Assembly (NCBI RefSeq): GCF_004193775.1
Contig: NC_041004.1
Coordinates: 5,727,309 to 5,791,308, forward strand
Length of the DNA stretch: 64,000 nt
From: Glycine soja
Taxonomy: Eukaryota; Streptophyta; Magnoliopsida; Fabales; Fabaceae
Direction: 5' to 3'
The position numbers were made by a program, and so were the translations under genes. Of this stretch, positions 45,158-57,339 are shown piece after piece. How positions within the stretch are numbered: the first letter of the stretch is position 1; every line of letters starts with the position of its first letter. The notes under the pieces were generated by a model that worked only from the letters and a program-made list of their open reading frames with translations, was not told the DNA's origin and made no database searches.

Positions 45158-45733
45158 TCAGTAATGTGAAACATAAATGTTGTACTCAATGGTAGACCTA
45201 GTTTGTGGATCAAGAAAGACTGTATTAACTTCAGCATACCCCGTAGCAAATCTAAACACCCCACTGCCCCCAATAACAGGAATCTCTCTAAGATTCTGAG
45301 ATATGCGGTTCCTCCCCAAGATCGTGATGGTGCTGCCATTGTACTTCCCTTCGGTCAACACGAAGTTCAAAACCACCAACAGGTTGAACTCCGTCTGCGA
45401 GGTGGCAGCATACAACCCCTCCACTCTCCCCACCAGCTTCGAGCTACGCTCCGGCCCCGTCGTCAAGGCGTTGTCCATTACCCCCACCGTCCCGAAGGAG
45501 GTGGTGGTGTTGTACTTGGGCAACGCCGGAACGACGGGAACACTGGTAGCGTTGTTCGCGGTGAAGGTCTCGTGGAAGTAGAATCGGAAATGACTAACTT
45601 GGTTTTTTTTCTCTAGACCGAGCGTTGCTCGGTCTAGTGAGCCAACGAAACCGGTGTCTTCGGCGGCTTTGGTAGTTGAAGTGAGGGCTTGGCATGAGAT
45701 GAGAAGGGACAGGATGAGAAATTGGGGAGCCAT
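45158..45733 (-). CDS. Dirigent-domain protein (dirigent gene 2), 191 aa
   Basis: Intronless and intact. Signal peptide within residues 1-23 (MAPQFLILSLLISCQALT then STTKA). The dirigent barrel follows: SHFRFYFHETFTANNATSVP (HE in place of the usual HD), VVPALPKYNTTTSFGTVGVM, DNALTTGPERSSKLVGRVEG, LYAATSQTEFNLLVVLNFVL, TEGKYNGSTITILGR, EIPVIGGSGVFRFATGYAEV. Possible N-glycosylation at NNAT, YNTT and YNGS. The codon third positions are notably GC-rich in the middle of the gene, unlike the surrounding AT-rich DNA. It is paralogous to 9490-10056. Secretion to the apoplast and guidance of phenoxy-radical or isoflavonoid chemistry is family knowledge; the substrate is unknown. Its promoter region is tandemly duplicated at 50284 without a gene. 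Confidence 0.93.
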   Translation of the reverse strand: MAPQFLILSLLISCQALTSTTKAAEDTGFVGSLDRATLGLEKKNQVSHFRFYFHETFTANNATSVPVVPALPKYNTTTSFGTVGVMDNALTTGPERSSKLVGRVEGLYAATSQTEFNLLVVLNFVLTEGKYNGSTITILGRNRISQNLREIPVIGGSGVFRFATGYAEVNTVFLDPQTRSTIEYNIYVSHY

Positions 45734-45782
45734 GGTCTTGTGGTATTGTTTGGCAAGTTGGAATGAAAGTGTTTGGAGGGAA

Positions 45783-45795
45783 GAAATTTAAAAAC
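45783..45795 (-). promoter_or_regulatory. Weak TATA-like box of dirigent gene 2
   Basis: GTTTTTAAATTTC on the minus strand, about 50 bp upstream of the ATG. It is conserved in the geneless promoter copy at 50305-50317. Confidence 0.35.
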
Positions 45796-46512
45796 GGAGG
45801 GATGTGAGAAAAGTCTGAAGTTTGGCCAAGTGATAATTATTTCTAGATGGCTGTTTAATTGGATTAGTATACGCACATCAATATAGAAGGAGGTCTTTTA
45901 TGGCTTTTGTATCTTTTTACTTGGGTTGACCTGAATTTAAGCCATAACGTGAATTAATACAAATCCAAATACACATTTACTCAAATTTAAAGATTCTACG
46001 AGTAATTATTCAAGATTCATTAGTGGACTATTGGTATTTGTCACGCTCCAAAAGCTGGTAGTACTATATAAGCAGGAGATAGGAATTATTTGCAGTTATT
46101 CCTATGCACCTTAGTTTTGACATCTAGTGATAGACATAATGAAGTATTTAAAAATTACACACCTATTAATAATAATAATATTATCAAAATAAAATATATA
46201 ATTGAGAGTTCTCATCTTATATACTATTGTACAGTTAAAATAGATCTAAATTCAAATATTTTTTGTCAAAAAAAAAGTCAAATATTTGTTTTAATGTCTA
46301 ACACTTTACATGATTAGTTAATCAAAACAATTTTTTAGTATTGATTTTAAGATATTTATTATTAAAATTAATAAATTTATCATCCAGTGATATTATATAT
46401 CATTTAACCAAAATATACATATTCAATAGATCTGTTAATTATTCAAATTTATACCTATATAGATTTCAAGAAAATAAATAATAAAAATCAAGAATAATTT
46501 TATAAAATAAAT

Positions 46513-46556
<44 letters not shown>

Positions 46557-48418
46557 CATAAAATTATGAAAACAAAACATTATTTATAAAAAAATATTTT
46601 AGAAATAAAGACTTAAAATATCATAATTCTTACCTTAGTGTCTTTGCATATCTCTTTTAGTTTTTTTTAATAAATTAAGTAAATGTTTGTTCCAATAAAT
46701 TAAGTAATTTTATTTAGGACAAGACGCGTACGAAGTTAGCAATTTGTATTACTCATTCGCGGCGGCTTTGACTTCTAAGGAGTTTTCACGTGAGGCTTAC
46801 CTCAAGGAATTGAAATAACCATGCGAATTCTGCCTGATGTCTATTAATCGCTTATAAATATTTGATTAAATTATATTTTTAGTTCTCTCTAATTTTATAT
46901 TTATAATTTCGATCTTTATATTTTCTTTCGTAATTTTTGTTCATGAATATTAGAAATTTTTAATTTTTATTAGTTATTAATTTTCTATACATTTGATTTT
47001 TTATTCAATTAAATATTAGATCTAACATATTTATTTAATTTATTATTAATAAATAATTTAATTTATTAAAAAATAAGTATATATCAAATTAAGAATTAAA
47101 CTGAAATTATAAATTTTTTAAAATGTGAAAAATAAAATTGCTAAAAAAGAAAGAGACCATAATGACGGATGAAGAATTAAAGGAGGATTAATAGTATAGT
47201 TCAACCTAAATATTTTATTAATATTATGTTTTTTATTTCTCTTTTTATTTTTTCTCTTTTTTAATCCTTGCGTATATATTTTTGATAAAATATGTTACTA
47301 AATATTTTATTAATATTAAGCTTTTTTTATTTCTCTTATTACTATTAATTTCTCTATTGTAAAGTAAAATATGTTTTTATTCCTTATCATTTTTTACCAA
47401 GGGTTGTATTGGATTAGGATTTTAAAAAACCATCTTAACATAAAAATGTATCGTGGACTTTAAAGATTATGTAGGAATGTTATGATTTATTGGAATTTTT
47501 TTTCAAGATTTTTATGATAGTTTAGATTTTAAGAATTTATATCTTAAGAATGTAAAAGAATTTATAGATTTATAAGATTTAAAAGAACTTTGTGAATTTT
47601 TAAAAACGCATTCAAAATTACAAGAGTTGGTGAAAAAAAGAAAGAAATGACAAGGTTAAGATAAAAAAAAAGTAAAATCAATACAATTTTTTTTAATCTT
47701 TAATAGCTAAATTGTTTCTAGGTTTAGGTCCTCCTATACTAAACCTTCTTACAATAGCATCTTCTCATTTTTGTTTTCGAATTTAAACATTAAATTTAAA
47801 ATTATACACTGATTTTTTTATTTTTTTTAATTACTATAATTCTTTCATGATAAATCTAATGACATGTTTAAAAGGGATACAATAATAAGCCTATACAAGA
47901 AGGGAGTGATGAGACTGAAAAAATTGTAGGAGGATTACTTAGCTATGAGGATAACAAAATTAAGTGTGACAATCCATGAAAATATTGTGTCAAGTAGATG
48001 ATGTGCATAATCAATATAAGAAAACACATGGTTAGCATTGACACATAAGACAAATATTAATTTAATTTAGAAAGCAAATAGAAAAGTGTAAAGGAAAGAA
48101 GTATATTTGACATTTTTTTGTTCCAAAAAAAATAAGAAACATATATATGACATGCAAATCTTGAAGAATATTATTTTTGGCAGTTGTTCGATACCTCTTT
48201 CAATTGAGTAGATCTCATTTTTGTGTTCAGTATTCAAGAAAGAAGAGAGTATGTCTGATGAGAGAAAAGAAGGTCTGATAACCAATATAAAAATAAAGAA
48301 AGAAGTCTAACAAAATTTCAAGGGTTTGAGTGAGATTATTTGATAGATGTTTTATACTAAAAGTCAGATGAAATCCATCTCAAAAGATAATCCATCGAAA
48401 TTTGTATATTATTAAATA

Positions 48419-48781
48419 GGATAAATAGTCACTTTTGTCCCTCAATGTGTAATTCACTGACAAATGCATCTCTAAAAAATAAGAATACAAATTTTAGTCC
48501 CTGAAAGTGTAAAAAGTGCGACAAATATGTTATGTCATTAACTTCTGTCTGTCACTGTTAATAAAATAGCCTACGTGGTACGGAGAGACAAATTTATCAC
48601 TGAAATGATCCAACGTGGATTACCAATATAGGGTCATATTTGTCATAATAATTTTTTTGACTTTTCGTCTTCCCACTCTGTTGACAAATACGTCTCTGAA
48701 AGATGAAAATATAAAATTTAGTCTCAGGAAGTATAAGAAGTGCGACAAATATATTCGAACATTAATAATGAATTGTTACTA

Positions 48782-48835
<54 letters not shown>

Positions 48836-49251
48836 GTTATGTATTTATAATTTACTGTTCTTATCCATTTAGTACTTATGTAATATATTTTTTAAATTTC
48901 CTTTTAATATATATATATTTTTATTATTTTAATTTCCTTGTCAAACCTTAATCTTTGCCGTTAAAAAAAACTTTATCTTATATCTTATAATTTTATCAAA
49001 TTTCTACTAAATTTCTCACTTTTAATCTTTAAAATTATTCCATATCACAATTCCAACTTAAGTGCCCTCATATTTAGATTAAAAATAATATGTCGAGAAT
49101 TTTGAGTATAAAAAATACAATCGACTGCGGGACCAAATTTATTTATTTATTTATTTAAAAAAAGAATTTAATCAACTATTTTTTTTTAAAAAAATCTCAC
49201 AAAATTTAACTAGATAAAGCTAAAGTGGAATTATAAGTCTTTTTCCTTGAT

Positions 49252-49282
<31 letters not shown>

Positions 49283-50116
49283 TAAATATGAAAGAATCTT
49301 TTGGATAAATCTTATATGCTTCCATTCGAGATTACACTTATTATACATAATATGAATGAAATTAAAATAGTTACTAATAAATAAAGAATACAAATAATTT
49401 AAATAAAAAATATAATAATGCTCAAACTAATACAAAGATTAACTTTAAAATAAAACAAAAAAAAACTAACAAAGAGGTTTATTCTTTATCTTTGGGATGT
49501 AGAGTTGTATATCTCGCTGATTTATGGACTGCAACGACCTTCCATTCCATTTGACATAATGTGACAGAGTACATAATAAAGTTTAATAATTAATTAAAGA
49601 AACAAAAAATTTCAAAAAATAAATGGCTTTCATTTTTTTAAATGGTAACTCAATTTTTTTATACCATAAAACTAAAGAATTTTATTTTATTTTGGAAAAT
49701 AAGTAGTTATATTGATTAATTAAAAAACTAATTAACAATTTGATAGATGGATAAATAGATAAATAATCAAAGTATAAGAGTTCAAATCTTAAGCTGTATT
49801 TTACTGTTTTTTAATCCCTTTTTTCATAGTTTTTCTCCTATACAATTCATTATATACGTCGGGATATATTTGTCGCACTTCTTATACTTTTAGGGACTAA
49901 ATTTGGTATTTTCATCTTTTAGGGACATAGTTGTCAGTGAACTGAGAAGACAAAAAGTCAAAAAATATTATGACAAATATGCCCCTATGCTAGCCATCCA
50001 CGTTAACAATCATTTCAGTGACAAATTTGTCCAACCGTGTCATGTAGACTATTTTATTAACGGTGACGGACGAAAGTTAACGGTACATATTGAAGGACAA
50101 AAGTGAGTATTTATCC
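48419..50116. mobile_element. Long-TIR MULE-type non-autonomous element, 1698 bp
   Basis: Terminal inverted repeats of about 260 bp start GGATAAATAGTCACTTTTGT and inverted GGATAAATACTCACTTTTGT. Flanks TATTAAATA (48410-48418) and TTTTAAATA (50117-50125) form a 9-bp target duplication with one mismatch, supported by the uninterrupted homologous site in copy 2 near 53990. The interior is AT-rich with (ATT)n at 48782-48836 and (TA)n at 49257-49282. The open frame at 49903-50106 is TIR sequence and not a gene. Confidence 0.85.
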
Positions 50117-50283
50117 TTTTAAATATCAAAAGACTTTTTTAAAGTTATAAAAAATCTTAATGAAATATCACTAGATTTTGTTGTACTTCTTCAAAAATCT
50201 TAAAAATCTTAATTAAATACCATAAAACTTATTTATATCATTTAAAATTCTGATTGAATAACACAATACTATTTTATAAAATT

Positions 50284-53200
50284 CTGAATGAAAGTGTTTG
50301 GAGGGAAGAAATTTAAAAACAGAGAGATCTTAGAAAAGTCTGAAGTTTGGCCAAGTGAGAATTATTTCTGGATGGCTGTTTAAATGGATTAGTATACGCA
50401 GTTCAATATAGAATGAAGGAGGTCTTTTCGGCTTTTGTATCTTTTTTCTTGGGTTGGCCTGAATTTAAGCCACAACGTGAATTAATACAAATCCAACCAC
50501 ACATTTACTCAAATTTAAAGATTGTACGAGTAATTATTCAAGATTCATTGGTGGACTATCGCTATTTGTCACGCTCCAGGCTCCTAGTACTAAGCTGGAG
50601 ATGGGGACAGTGTTAAAAAGTCTCTTTATTTACTGTTATTCCTTAGTGCTTTAGTTGTTACAAGGAGTCCGAGACATAATGAAGTATTTAAAAATTACAT
50701 ACCTATGAATAATAATATGATCAAAATAAAATATATAATTAAGAGTTCTCTTCTTACATACTGATTTTGTATAGTTAAAATAGATTTAAATTCAAATATT
50801 TTTTGTCACAAAAAAAGTCAAATATTTGTTTGTATCTGACACTTTACATGATTAGTTAATAAAAACAATTTTTAATATTGATTTTAAGATATTTATTATT
50901 ATAATTAATAAATTTATCATATAATATTATATGTAGTTTAACCAAAATGTACACATTCAATAGATGTATTAGTTATTCAAATTCAAATATATATAAATTT
51001 TAAGATAATAAATAACGAGGATGATGAGTAATTTTATTAAATAAGTTGATCCATATATATATATATATATATATATAAAGTAAGAAATATAAAAATAAAA
51101 CATTATTTATAAAAAAATATTGTAGAAATAGAGACTTAAAATATCATAATCCTTACCTTAGTGTCTTTGCATATCTCTTTTAGTTTTTTTTAATAAATTA
51201 AGTAAATGTTTGTCCCAATAAATTAAGTGAATTTAGTTTAGGACAAGACGTACGAAGTTAGCAATTTGTAATTGTATTACTCATTCGCGGCGACTTTGAC
51301 TTCAAAGGAGTTTTCACGTGAGGCTTACCTCAAGGAATTGAGATAACCATGCGAATTCTGCCTGATGTCTATTAATCGCTTATAAATATTTGATTAAATT
51401 ATATTTTTAGTTCTCTTTAATTTGTTATTTATAATTTGGGTCTTTATATTTTCTTTTGTAATTTTTGTTCATGAGTATTAGAAATTTTTTAATTTTTACT
51501 AGTTATTAATTTTCTATACATTTGATTTTTATTCAATTAAACCCTAAATTTAACATATTCATTTAAGATTTCATTAATAAATAATTTAATTTATTAAAAA
51601 TAAGTATATACCAATTTGAGAATTAAACTAATGTTGTAAATTTTAAAAAATGTGAAAAATAAAATTGCAAAAAAAGAGAAAGACCAAATGATGGATCAAG
51701 AACTAAAGATGGATTAATATTATAATTTAACCTAAATATTTTATTCATATTATGTTTTTTATTTCTCTTTTTTTATTGTAGAGTAAAAAATATTTTTATT
51801 CCTTATTGTTTTTATCAAGGTGTGTATAGGACTGTGATTTTAAAAGACTATTGTAGTAAAAAAAAAGTATTGTAAATTTTAAAGATTGTGTAGGAATGTT
51901 TTGACTTATCTATTTTTTTTCAAGACTTTTATGATAGCTTAGATTTTAATGAATTTATATCATAAGAATGTAAATTTTTTTATAAATTTATAAGATTTAA
52001 AAGGATTTTGTGAATTTTTTAAAATACATTCAAAATTATAAGAGTTGATAAAAAAGGTAATAAGAAATGATGAGGTTTGAATAAAAAAGTAAAACCAATA
52101 TTATTTTTTAAATCTTTTAATAGCTAAATTGTTTCTAGCTTTAGGTCCTCCTATACTAACCCTTTTTTCAATAGCATCTTCTCATTCTCGTTTTTGGATT
52201 TGAACCATAGATTTAAAGTTATACACTGATTTTTTTTTCAATTATTTCATGATAAATTTAATGACATGTTTACATGGAGTGCAATAACAAGCCTATACGA
52301 GAAGGGAATGATGAGAGTGAAAAATTTGTAGAAGAAATACTGAGGTATGAGGATGACAAAATTAAGTATGATAGTAATGGAAACATTGTGTCGAACAAGT
52401 GATATGCATAATCAGTATAAGAAAAATATGGTTAGCATTGACACATAAGACACATATTAATTTAATTTAAAAAACAAACATAAAAGTGTAAAGGGGAGGA
52501 ATATATTTGATGTTTTTTTTGTTCCAAAAGAATAAGAGAGACATATATGTCATACACATCTTGAAGAATATTATTTTTTTCCAGTTGTTCGATAACTCTT
52601 TCAATTGAGTAGATCTCATTTTTGTGTTGGGATATTGATGAGAGAAGAGAGTATGTGTGATGGGAGAAAAAAAAAGTTTGATAATCAATATAAAAAAGCC
52701 TAGCAAAATCTCATGGGTTTAAGTGAGATTATTTGGTGTTTTTTTTTCCTCATATATACCTTTGCTCTCCTATAATTTCCTCATACAGACCACTGTCAAA
52801 TTTAATGCTTGAAATGCTCTCCTATAATTTTCCTTCTTTATTTTAAAAATTTTGATTTTTTTTAATTTAAAATTGTAATATAAGAATACAAATTGTGTTA
52901 TTTTATTTTATTTGAACAACTTGTGTAATTTTTTAAAATTTTTAACTCATTTTAATTTTTTTAAATTGTTTTTTAAGGAATTTAAGAAGTCGAGAATTCA
53001 CTACCCGACTTCCTAACTTTATTTTTTTAATATTATATTTTTTAAAAATAATTTTTATTTTTTTAAGAAAATGATTTAAGTTAAGAAGTCTAGAAGGTTT
53101 ATGGTCATGTTACAGTCCCAAAATTATGATGATAGTGAATATCATGGTAAATATTTGCCGTGTTCTCACATAATGACTGCATGTAAATCTGTCAATGTTG

Positions 53201-54190
53201 ATGTTAATCTCATGAACTATATGTCATTACTATTTACTTTATAAAATATTTACACGTCTACTACACCTCCTTTGCTACACCACACATTGGTGTGACAAGA
53301 ATAAGAAGGAGATTATGGGTCCTGATCCAAGGAGAATGAGGAGTACAAATGGTTGTCTAATTTCAATTCGCATTCCTATTAAGACAGATGAAGATGAAGA
53401 ACAAAATGAATGGGATACTAAAAAAAAGTGGAATCTGCCAGCAATAAGAACATAATAGAAAAAATTGTCACAACATACATTCATCTTTAGTTTTTCTTAG
53501 ACAAATATTATTTTTTTATGTATTTTATTTATAATATAATGTATTGTACTATAAATAAATTGTTAAACAAAAAATATTATCATTTTTTAAAAAATTTAAA
53601 TGACATAAACAAAAAATTATATTTAATAAAATAATAATATTAAAAGTTTTAATTATTTTATTAATGCAAAAATAATATTAAAAAAACAAGTGAATTAATT
53701 TTTTTAAAAAAAATTAAAATTTTTAATAAAAAAATTTAATTTTATTTAAACTAAAAAATTTAATTTTTTAAATAAAAAGGAAGGGAAACCATAGAGAAGT
53801 CAGGTTCTGACTTCTCACCAACAGCAAAAAAGGTGCATTTCAAGCATTAAATTTGAAAGTTGTGTATATGGAAAAATTATAGGAGAAAGAATGTGTATAT
53901 GGAGAAAAAATGTTATTTGATAGATATTTTATATTAAAAAGTAAGATAAATTCATCTTATAAAATAATCCATCAAAATTTATATATTTTTGAATATCAAA
54001 AGACTTTTTTTAAGTTATAAATTTTTTTAATTAAATACCACCAGATTTTATTATACTCCTTAAAAAATTCAAAAAATATTAATTGAATAACACAAAACTT
54101 ATTTATATCATTTAAAAATATAATTGAATACCACAAGAATTTTTTATGAAAAAATCTTTAAAATTCTTGCAAATCCTAATCCAGTACACT
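50284..54190 (+). repeat. Tandem duplication C, copy 2: dirigent promoter region without a gene
   Basis: Begins at the equivalent of position -30 of dirigent gene 2 and runs through the full upstream region, with a MULE relic inserted at 52736-53910. It joins copy 1 directly at 50283/50284, so no coding sequence lies between the two. The TATA-like box is retained. Includes a shorter (TA)n at 51055-51077. Confidence 0.85.
52736..53910 (+). mobile_element. MULE relic with SWIM-domain remnant
   Basis: Inverted ends of about 75 bp share CTCCTATAATTT and TCAAATTTAATGCTTGAAATG. Flanks GATTATTTG and TGTTATTTG agree at 7 of 9 positions, and the empty site is present in copy 1 (near 48340). Inside, 53105-53220 reads QNYDDSEYHGKYLPCSHIMT then ACKSVNVDVNLMNYMSLLFT, the SWIM zinc-finger pattern near the end of MULE transposases. 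53310-53460 reads GPDPRRMRSTNGCLISIRIP then IKTDEDEEQNEWDTKKKW. The catalytic domain is absent. Confidence 0.7.
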
Positions 54191-54423
54191 CCCTAAAATT
54201 CACTTGAGTCTTTTATCCTTTTAAAAATTTTATTTGATTTTTTTTTAGTTGAGGGATCTATTTGATCTCTTAAGTCTGTTAGATTTAAGTTATTATATTG
54301 TTACGCTTCCAAAACATATAACAGTACCGTAAAACTACTATTCTCTAATTATAAATCCGTGTTAACATATCGTGTGCTATAAATTTTTGAAATTTGAAAT
54401 TAAAAAAATCTTGTATTTCATAT

Positions 54424-54560
54424 TCATATCCGAGCAACATGCGCAAACATTATTAACCTTGTATATCATTCTTGCATTAATCTTCACAACATTACAAACA
54501 ATGTAATAAAACCCGGCAAACTTCCTCGATCTCATACCCAATCATGCAGTAACTAAACTG
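54424..54560. repeat. Remnant of a dirigent 3' flank (third unit)
   Basis: Shares CATTATTAACCTTGT, ATACTTGCA/ATTCTTGCA, CAATCTTCATAACATTA/TTAATCTTCACAACATTA and AA.AATG.A(A)TAAAACC(T/C)GG with 44960-45045. On the minus strand the matching gene should follow at higher coordinates, but LINE sequence follows instead. Confidence 0.6.
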
Positions 54561-54566
54561 GAAGAA

Positions 54567-54890
54567 AACTGTTGATCATCTATGTCCTTTTTGTTTTATG
54601 GAAGAGGAGATCTTGTTCCACTTATTGTTTACTTGCAGGTTCTCATGCATTTTCAGTTTGGAACCAAATCGTTACCAATGGTTGCGCGTCCAAATTGTGC
54701 AACCTTTTGATCATGTACACAACACTTTTCTCAGCATAAATTGTGATTGATCGGTTAGGGAGAAGGAATTGTGGATGGTTCATAGAAACAACATTGTGTT
54801 CAATGGGGAAAATCTGGATTTTGATGTTGTTGTTCAAATCATGGGTGTGATTGTATGCAAAGTTGGGGAAGTTTTCCTTCTCTTTCTATG
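54567..54890 (+). pseudogene. LINE remnant, zf-RVT region
   Basis: Reads DHLCPFCFMEEEILFHLLFT then CRFSCM, the C..C...E...HL...C zinc-binding motif at the end of plant LINE polyproteins, followed by frameshifted W.....N...FNG type sequence near 54770-54830. No upstream reverse transcriptase. Confidence 0.6.
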
Positions 54891-55647
54891 ACTGGTATAC
54901 AAACCCATCTTTTTGTTTAAAAATAAGATCAACCTAAGAGCAAACCAATTAAAGCTTAAGTTTTAGATTCACTATATAAGAATAGAAATGGACTAAGTCG
55001 AATCTGTTCTTACCTAAGTTTGATCTGACTTGCTTTTTAATTTTATAGCCCGGACCAGGCAAGCTTATTATTTGTAATGTGTGTATTTTTTATGTATGAC
55101 TCGACCTTTATATAAATCTGATAACTCGTGAGTCTGTTTAAAGGTCTATTTAATGTTAAGGTCTTAAATCATGTCAACGAATCAAATTATACCTTTTGCT
55201 TTTGCTTTTAAAACAATTTAATAAAATAATCATCATATCTTTTGTGCATATTACCTCTCCCAAATTAAATTTGCCTCTCGTCATCATGTTCAATACTACT
55301 CCATTTCATTCTAATCACATGCTTTTATTTTTTATTTTTAATAAGAAAATTAAAATGTCATTATTAAAATTTGGATGAAAGTTAAAGTTAAAAATTAATT
55401 CTCTACAATATTGAATTTATTTAAGAGGTTAATCTCTTTTAATAAATATTGTTTTATATGCACGAGTCAAAGATAAAGTTCATAACCACATGCATAAAGA
55501 AAAAAAAATATGTTTGATTTGGTTTTCATTTTCATTATAACTTTTACAAATTGAAAAATTAAAATAATATTATTTTAATATTAAGTTGAATCTTTGAGAA
55601 AATTATCAAATTGGAATTAATTATGATTATAAATATCTAATTCCTTT
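54891..55647. other. AT-rich spacer, possibly hAT-derived
   Basis: AAGTTTGATCTGACTTG, GTCTATTTAATG and GGTCTTAAATC resemble motifs in the hAT end at 1-272, but no terminus is present. No gene seen. Confidence 0.35.
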
Positions 55648-56875
55648 CACTGCTAGAAAAAAACCATTTTACATCGGTCTTTGTCGGCGTTCAATGACGG
55701 TGCAGACCCGTCTTTAAATGCGACGTCATTGTAGACCTCTGACCAATCTACGACAGTCACTATACACCGTTTTAGAAAGCTGTGATTCCTGCGACGGGGC
55801 TGACATCACGACCGTAGTTGAAGCTTCACCTTCGAAGACATTGTTGATGTCAGCAACGACGTTGAAACGTATGTTTTTTAGGTCGGGCTTTAGACGGCAA
55901 CGACGTTGTAATACATGATTTCAACGACATCAAAAGAAGATTAGCATTGATAACAAGGAAACAAACTTTGATCAAATATAACCTGTCCAAAAGAAACCAT
56001 CAAATTCCTTTGAGAAAAAGGAACAATCGCAAACCTAACTCATTAAGATACATGTTTAAGCAAAATAATAGATCGATGATTAAGGCCAAAGCAAAAATAA
56101 AAGCAACTTTCCATTAACCACATTAAGAAGACAGTCAATGATTTGATTTCACAACTACAAAATAGCAAGTGTTAACTAAATTACGGAATTAAAAAACCGA
56201 AAACAATCAAACGGCGCCACCAGATTTGGAGCGGTAGAGTTTGCCGAACACGTGGAGCGCGGTGAAGCCGATGAAGCAGAAGCTCATCACGAGCACCACC
56301 GTTGATGAAATCTTCAGCCCCGGGGCATCGTCCGTGTAGAACCTTAGCATGTTGCTGCTGCCGCCTCCAATGACGGTGCTGGTAGAGCTGTTTCTGTTGT
56401 TGAGACGACGACGGTGCATGCTGGTTGTGGCGACGGCGAAACCGCGGGGAGCCATGCCTGCTAGTATTGGTCGCGTGGCTGTTGAAGTGGAGGATTGAGA
56501 ACCTTTGGCCATGATGCAAAGATGAAGAAAACAAAGTAGCAACAACTTTGTGGTATAGGATTGGTGGGGTTAATGAGAAATGAAGAGATAAGGGCACTGC
56601 TGAAGCGCGTACTAAGAGAGAGAGAGAGTGGTGTATTGGGAACAGGAGAGCACGTGAAATGAGGATTTCAAATTTTCAAAAAAATTCAAATTTTCCCTTA
56701 AACAAAGACGGTTTTGTAAAAATCGCTTTTGTTTTATATTATTCAAAAACGGTTTTTAAAAAACCGACTTTAAAATGACAGCATATTTACAAGAATGTCA
56801 CGCACGTTTAACAAGGACGTTTTTGAATTATCCATGGTTAAACACATGTCGTAAATAACAACATTTTTAGTAGTG
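55648..56875. mobile_element. Small non-autonomous CACTA element carrying a Sec61-beta frame, 1228 bp
   Basis: Ends CACTGCTAGAAAAAAACC and inverted CACTACTAAAAATGTTG; flanking 3-mers TTT and CTT. Subterminal DNA has the CACTA-style ACATCGGTC, GCGACGTC, AAAACCGA(C/T) and AACGACGT motifs on both sides. The interior is dominated by one minus-strand reading frame. The CACTA assignment comes from termini and subterminal repeats only. Confidence 0.7.
56207..56512 (-). CDS. Sec61 subunit beta-like protein, 101 aa, inside a CACTA element
   Basis: ATG at 56512 begins [36 protein letters not shown], then a Ser/Gly-rich stretch. The diagnostic tail follows: [48 protein letters not shown]. This is the conserved [10 protein letters not shown] motif plus the single C-terminal membrane helix of Sec61-beta, the small subunit of the ER protein-translocation channel. 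The frame is intact with no intron. Differences from what I recall of plant Sec61-beta: R in place of Q before FYTDD, and one residue apparently missing in the membrane helix. A longer frame to 56545 is possible. The location inside CACTA ends makes it a transposon-borne copy; expression is unknown. Confidence 0.8.
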   Translation of the reverse strand: MAKGSQSSTSTATRPILAGMAPRGFAVATTSMHRRRLNNRNSSTSTVIGGGSSNMLRFYTDDAPGLKISSTVVLVMSFCFIGFTALHVFGKLYRSKSGGAV

Positions 56876-57339
56876 CTTGTGATATTTTTATGAAGTCTAA
56901 AATATTTAATTAAAATTATTTTAATAATAATGAAAGTAAAATTATTTTTTTGGTAATGAAAATAAATCACATCATAATATACATTTGAAACTTCAATCGA
57001 TATCTTAAAAGGTTTGATAGTGTTTCTAAAAGGTTCAAATGAGTGAATTGCTAAGGGAAAAAAATTATGTATATACATTAATAAATTTAACCATCACGAA
57101 ATTGTAATTGAAAAAGTGAAAATTGATCAGTGTTGAGTTTGTTCAAATAAAGTGAATTTGATAAAAAAAAAATAGTAGTAATAATCATATATAATTTAAC
57201 TAATTATTATAATTTGTTTAATATAAAATAATCCCCAAGCATCACATGGATATAAGTACTAGTTATTTATTCAACTAAATAATGTGAGAGATGAAAATAA
57301 AAAATAAAATATGAGAATATTGTAAAAGTTGTCAGTGAA
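56876..57339. other. AT-rich spacer, no gene
   Basis: No coding frame, repeat or RNA gene can be supported. Confidence 0.5.

Larger units (their letters stand above)
45762..50283 (+). repeat. Tandem duplication C, copy 1 (upstream region of dirigent gene 2)
   Basis: Sequence from GAATGAAAGTGTTTGGAGGG through 48418, continuing after an inserted element at 50117-50283, matches copy 2 (50284-54190). Shared landmarks: CTGAAGTTTGGCCAAGTGA, TTCACGTGAGGCTTACCTCA, ATGCGAATTCTGCCTGATGT, TTTCTAGGTTTAGGTCCTCC. Includes (TA)n at 46515-46554. Copy 1 has about 110 bp near 47260-47370 that copy 2 lacks. Confidence 0.88.

Noticed and set aside
49903..50106. 67-codon plus-strand frame
   Set aside because: It lies entirely in the long terminal inverted repeat of the MULE-type element.
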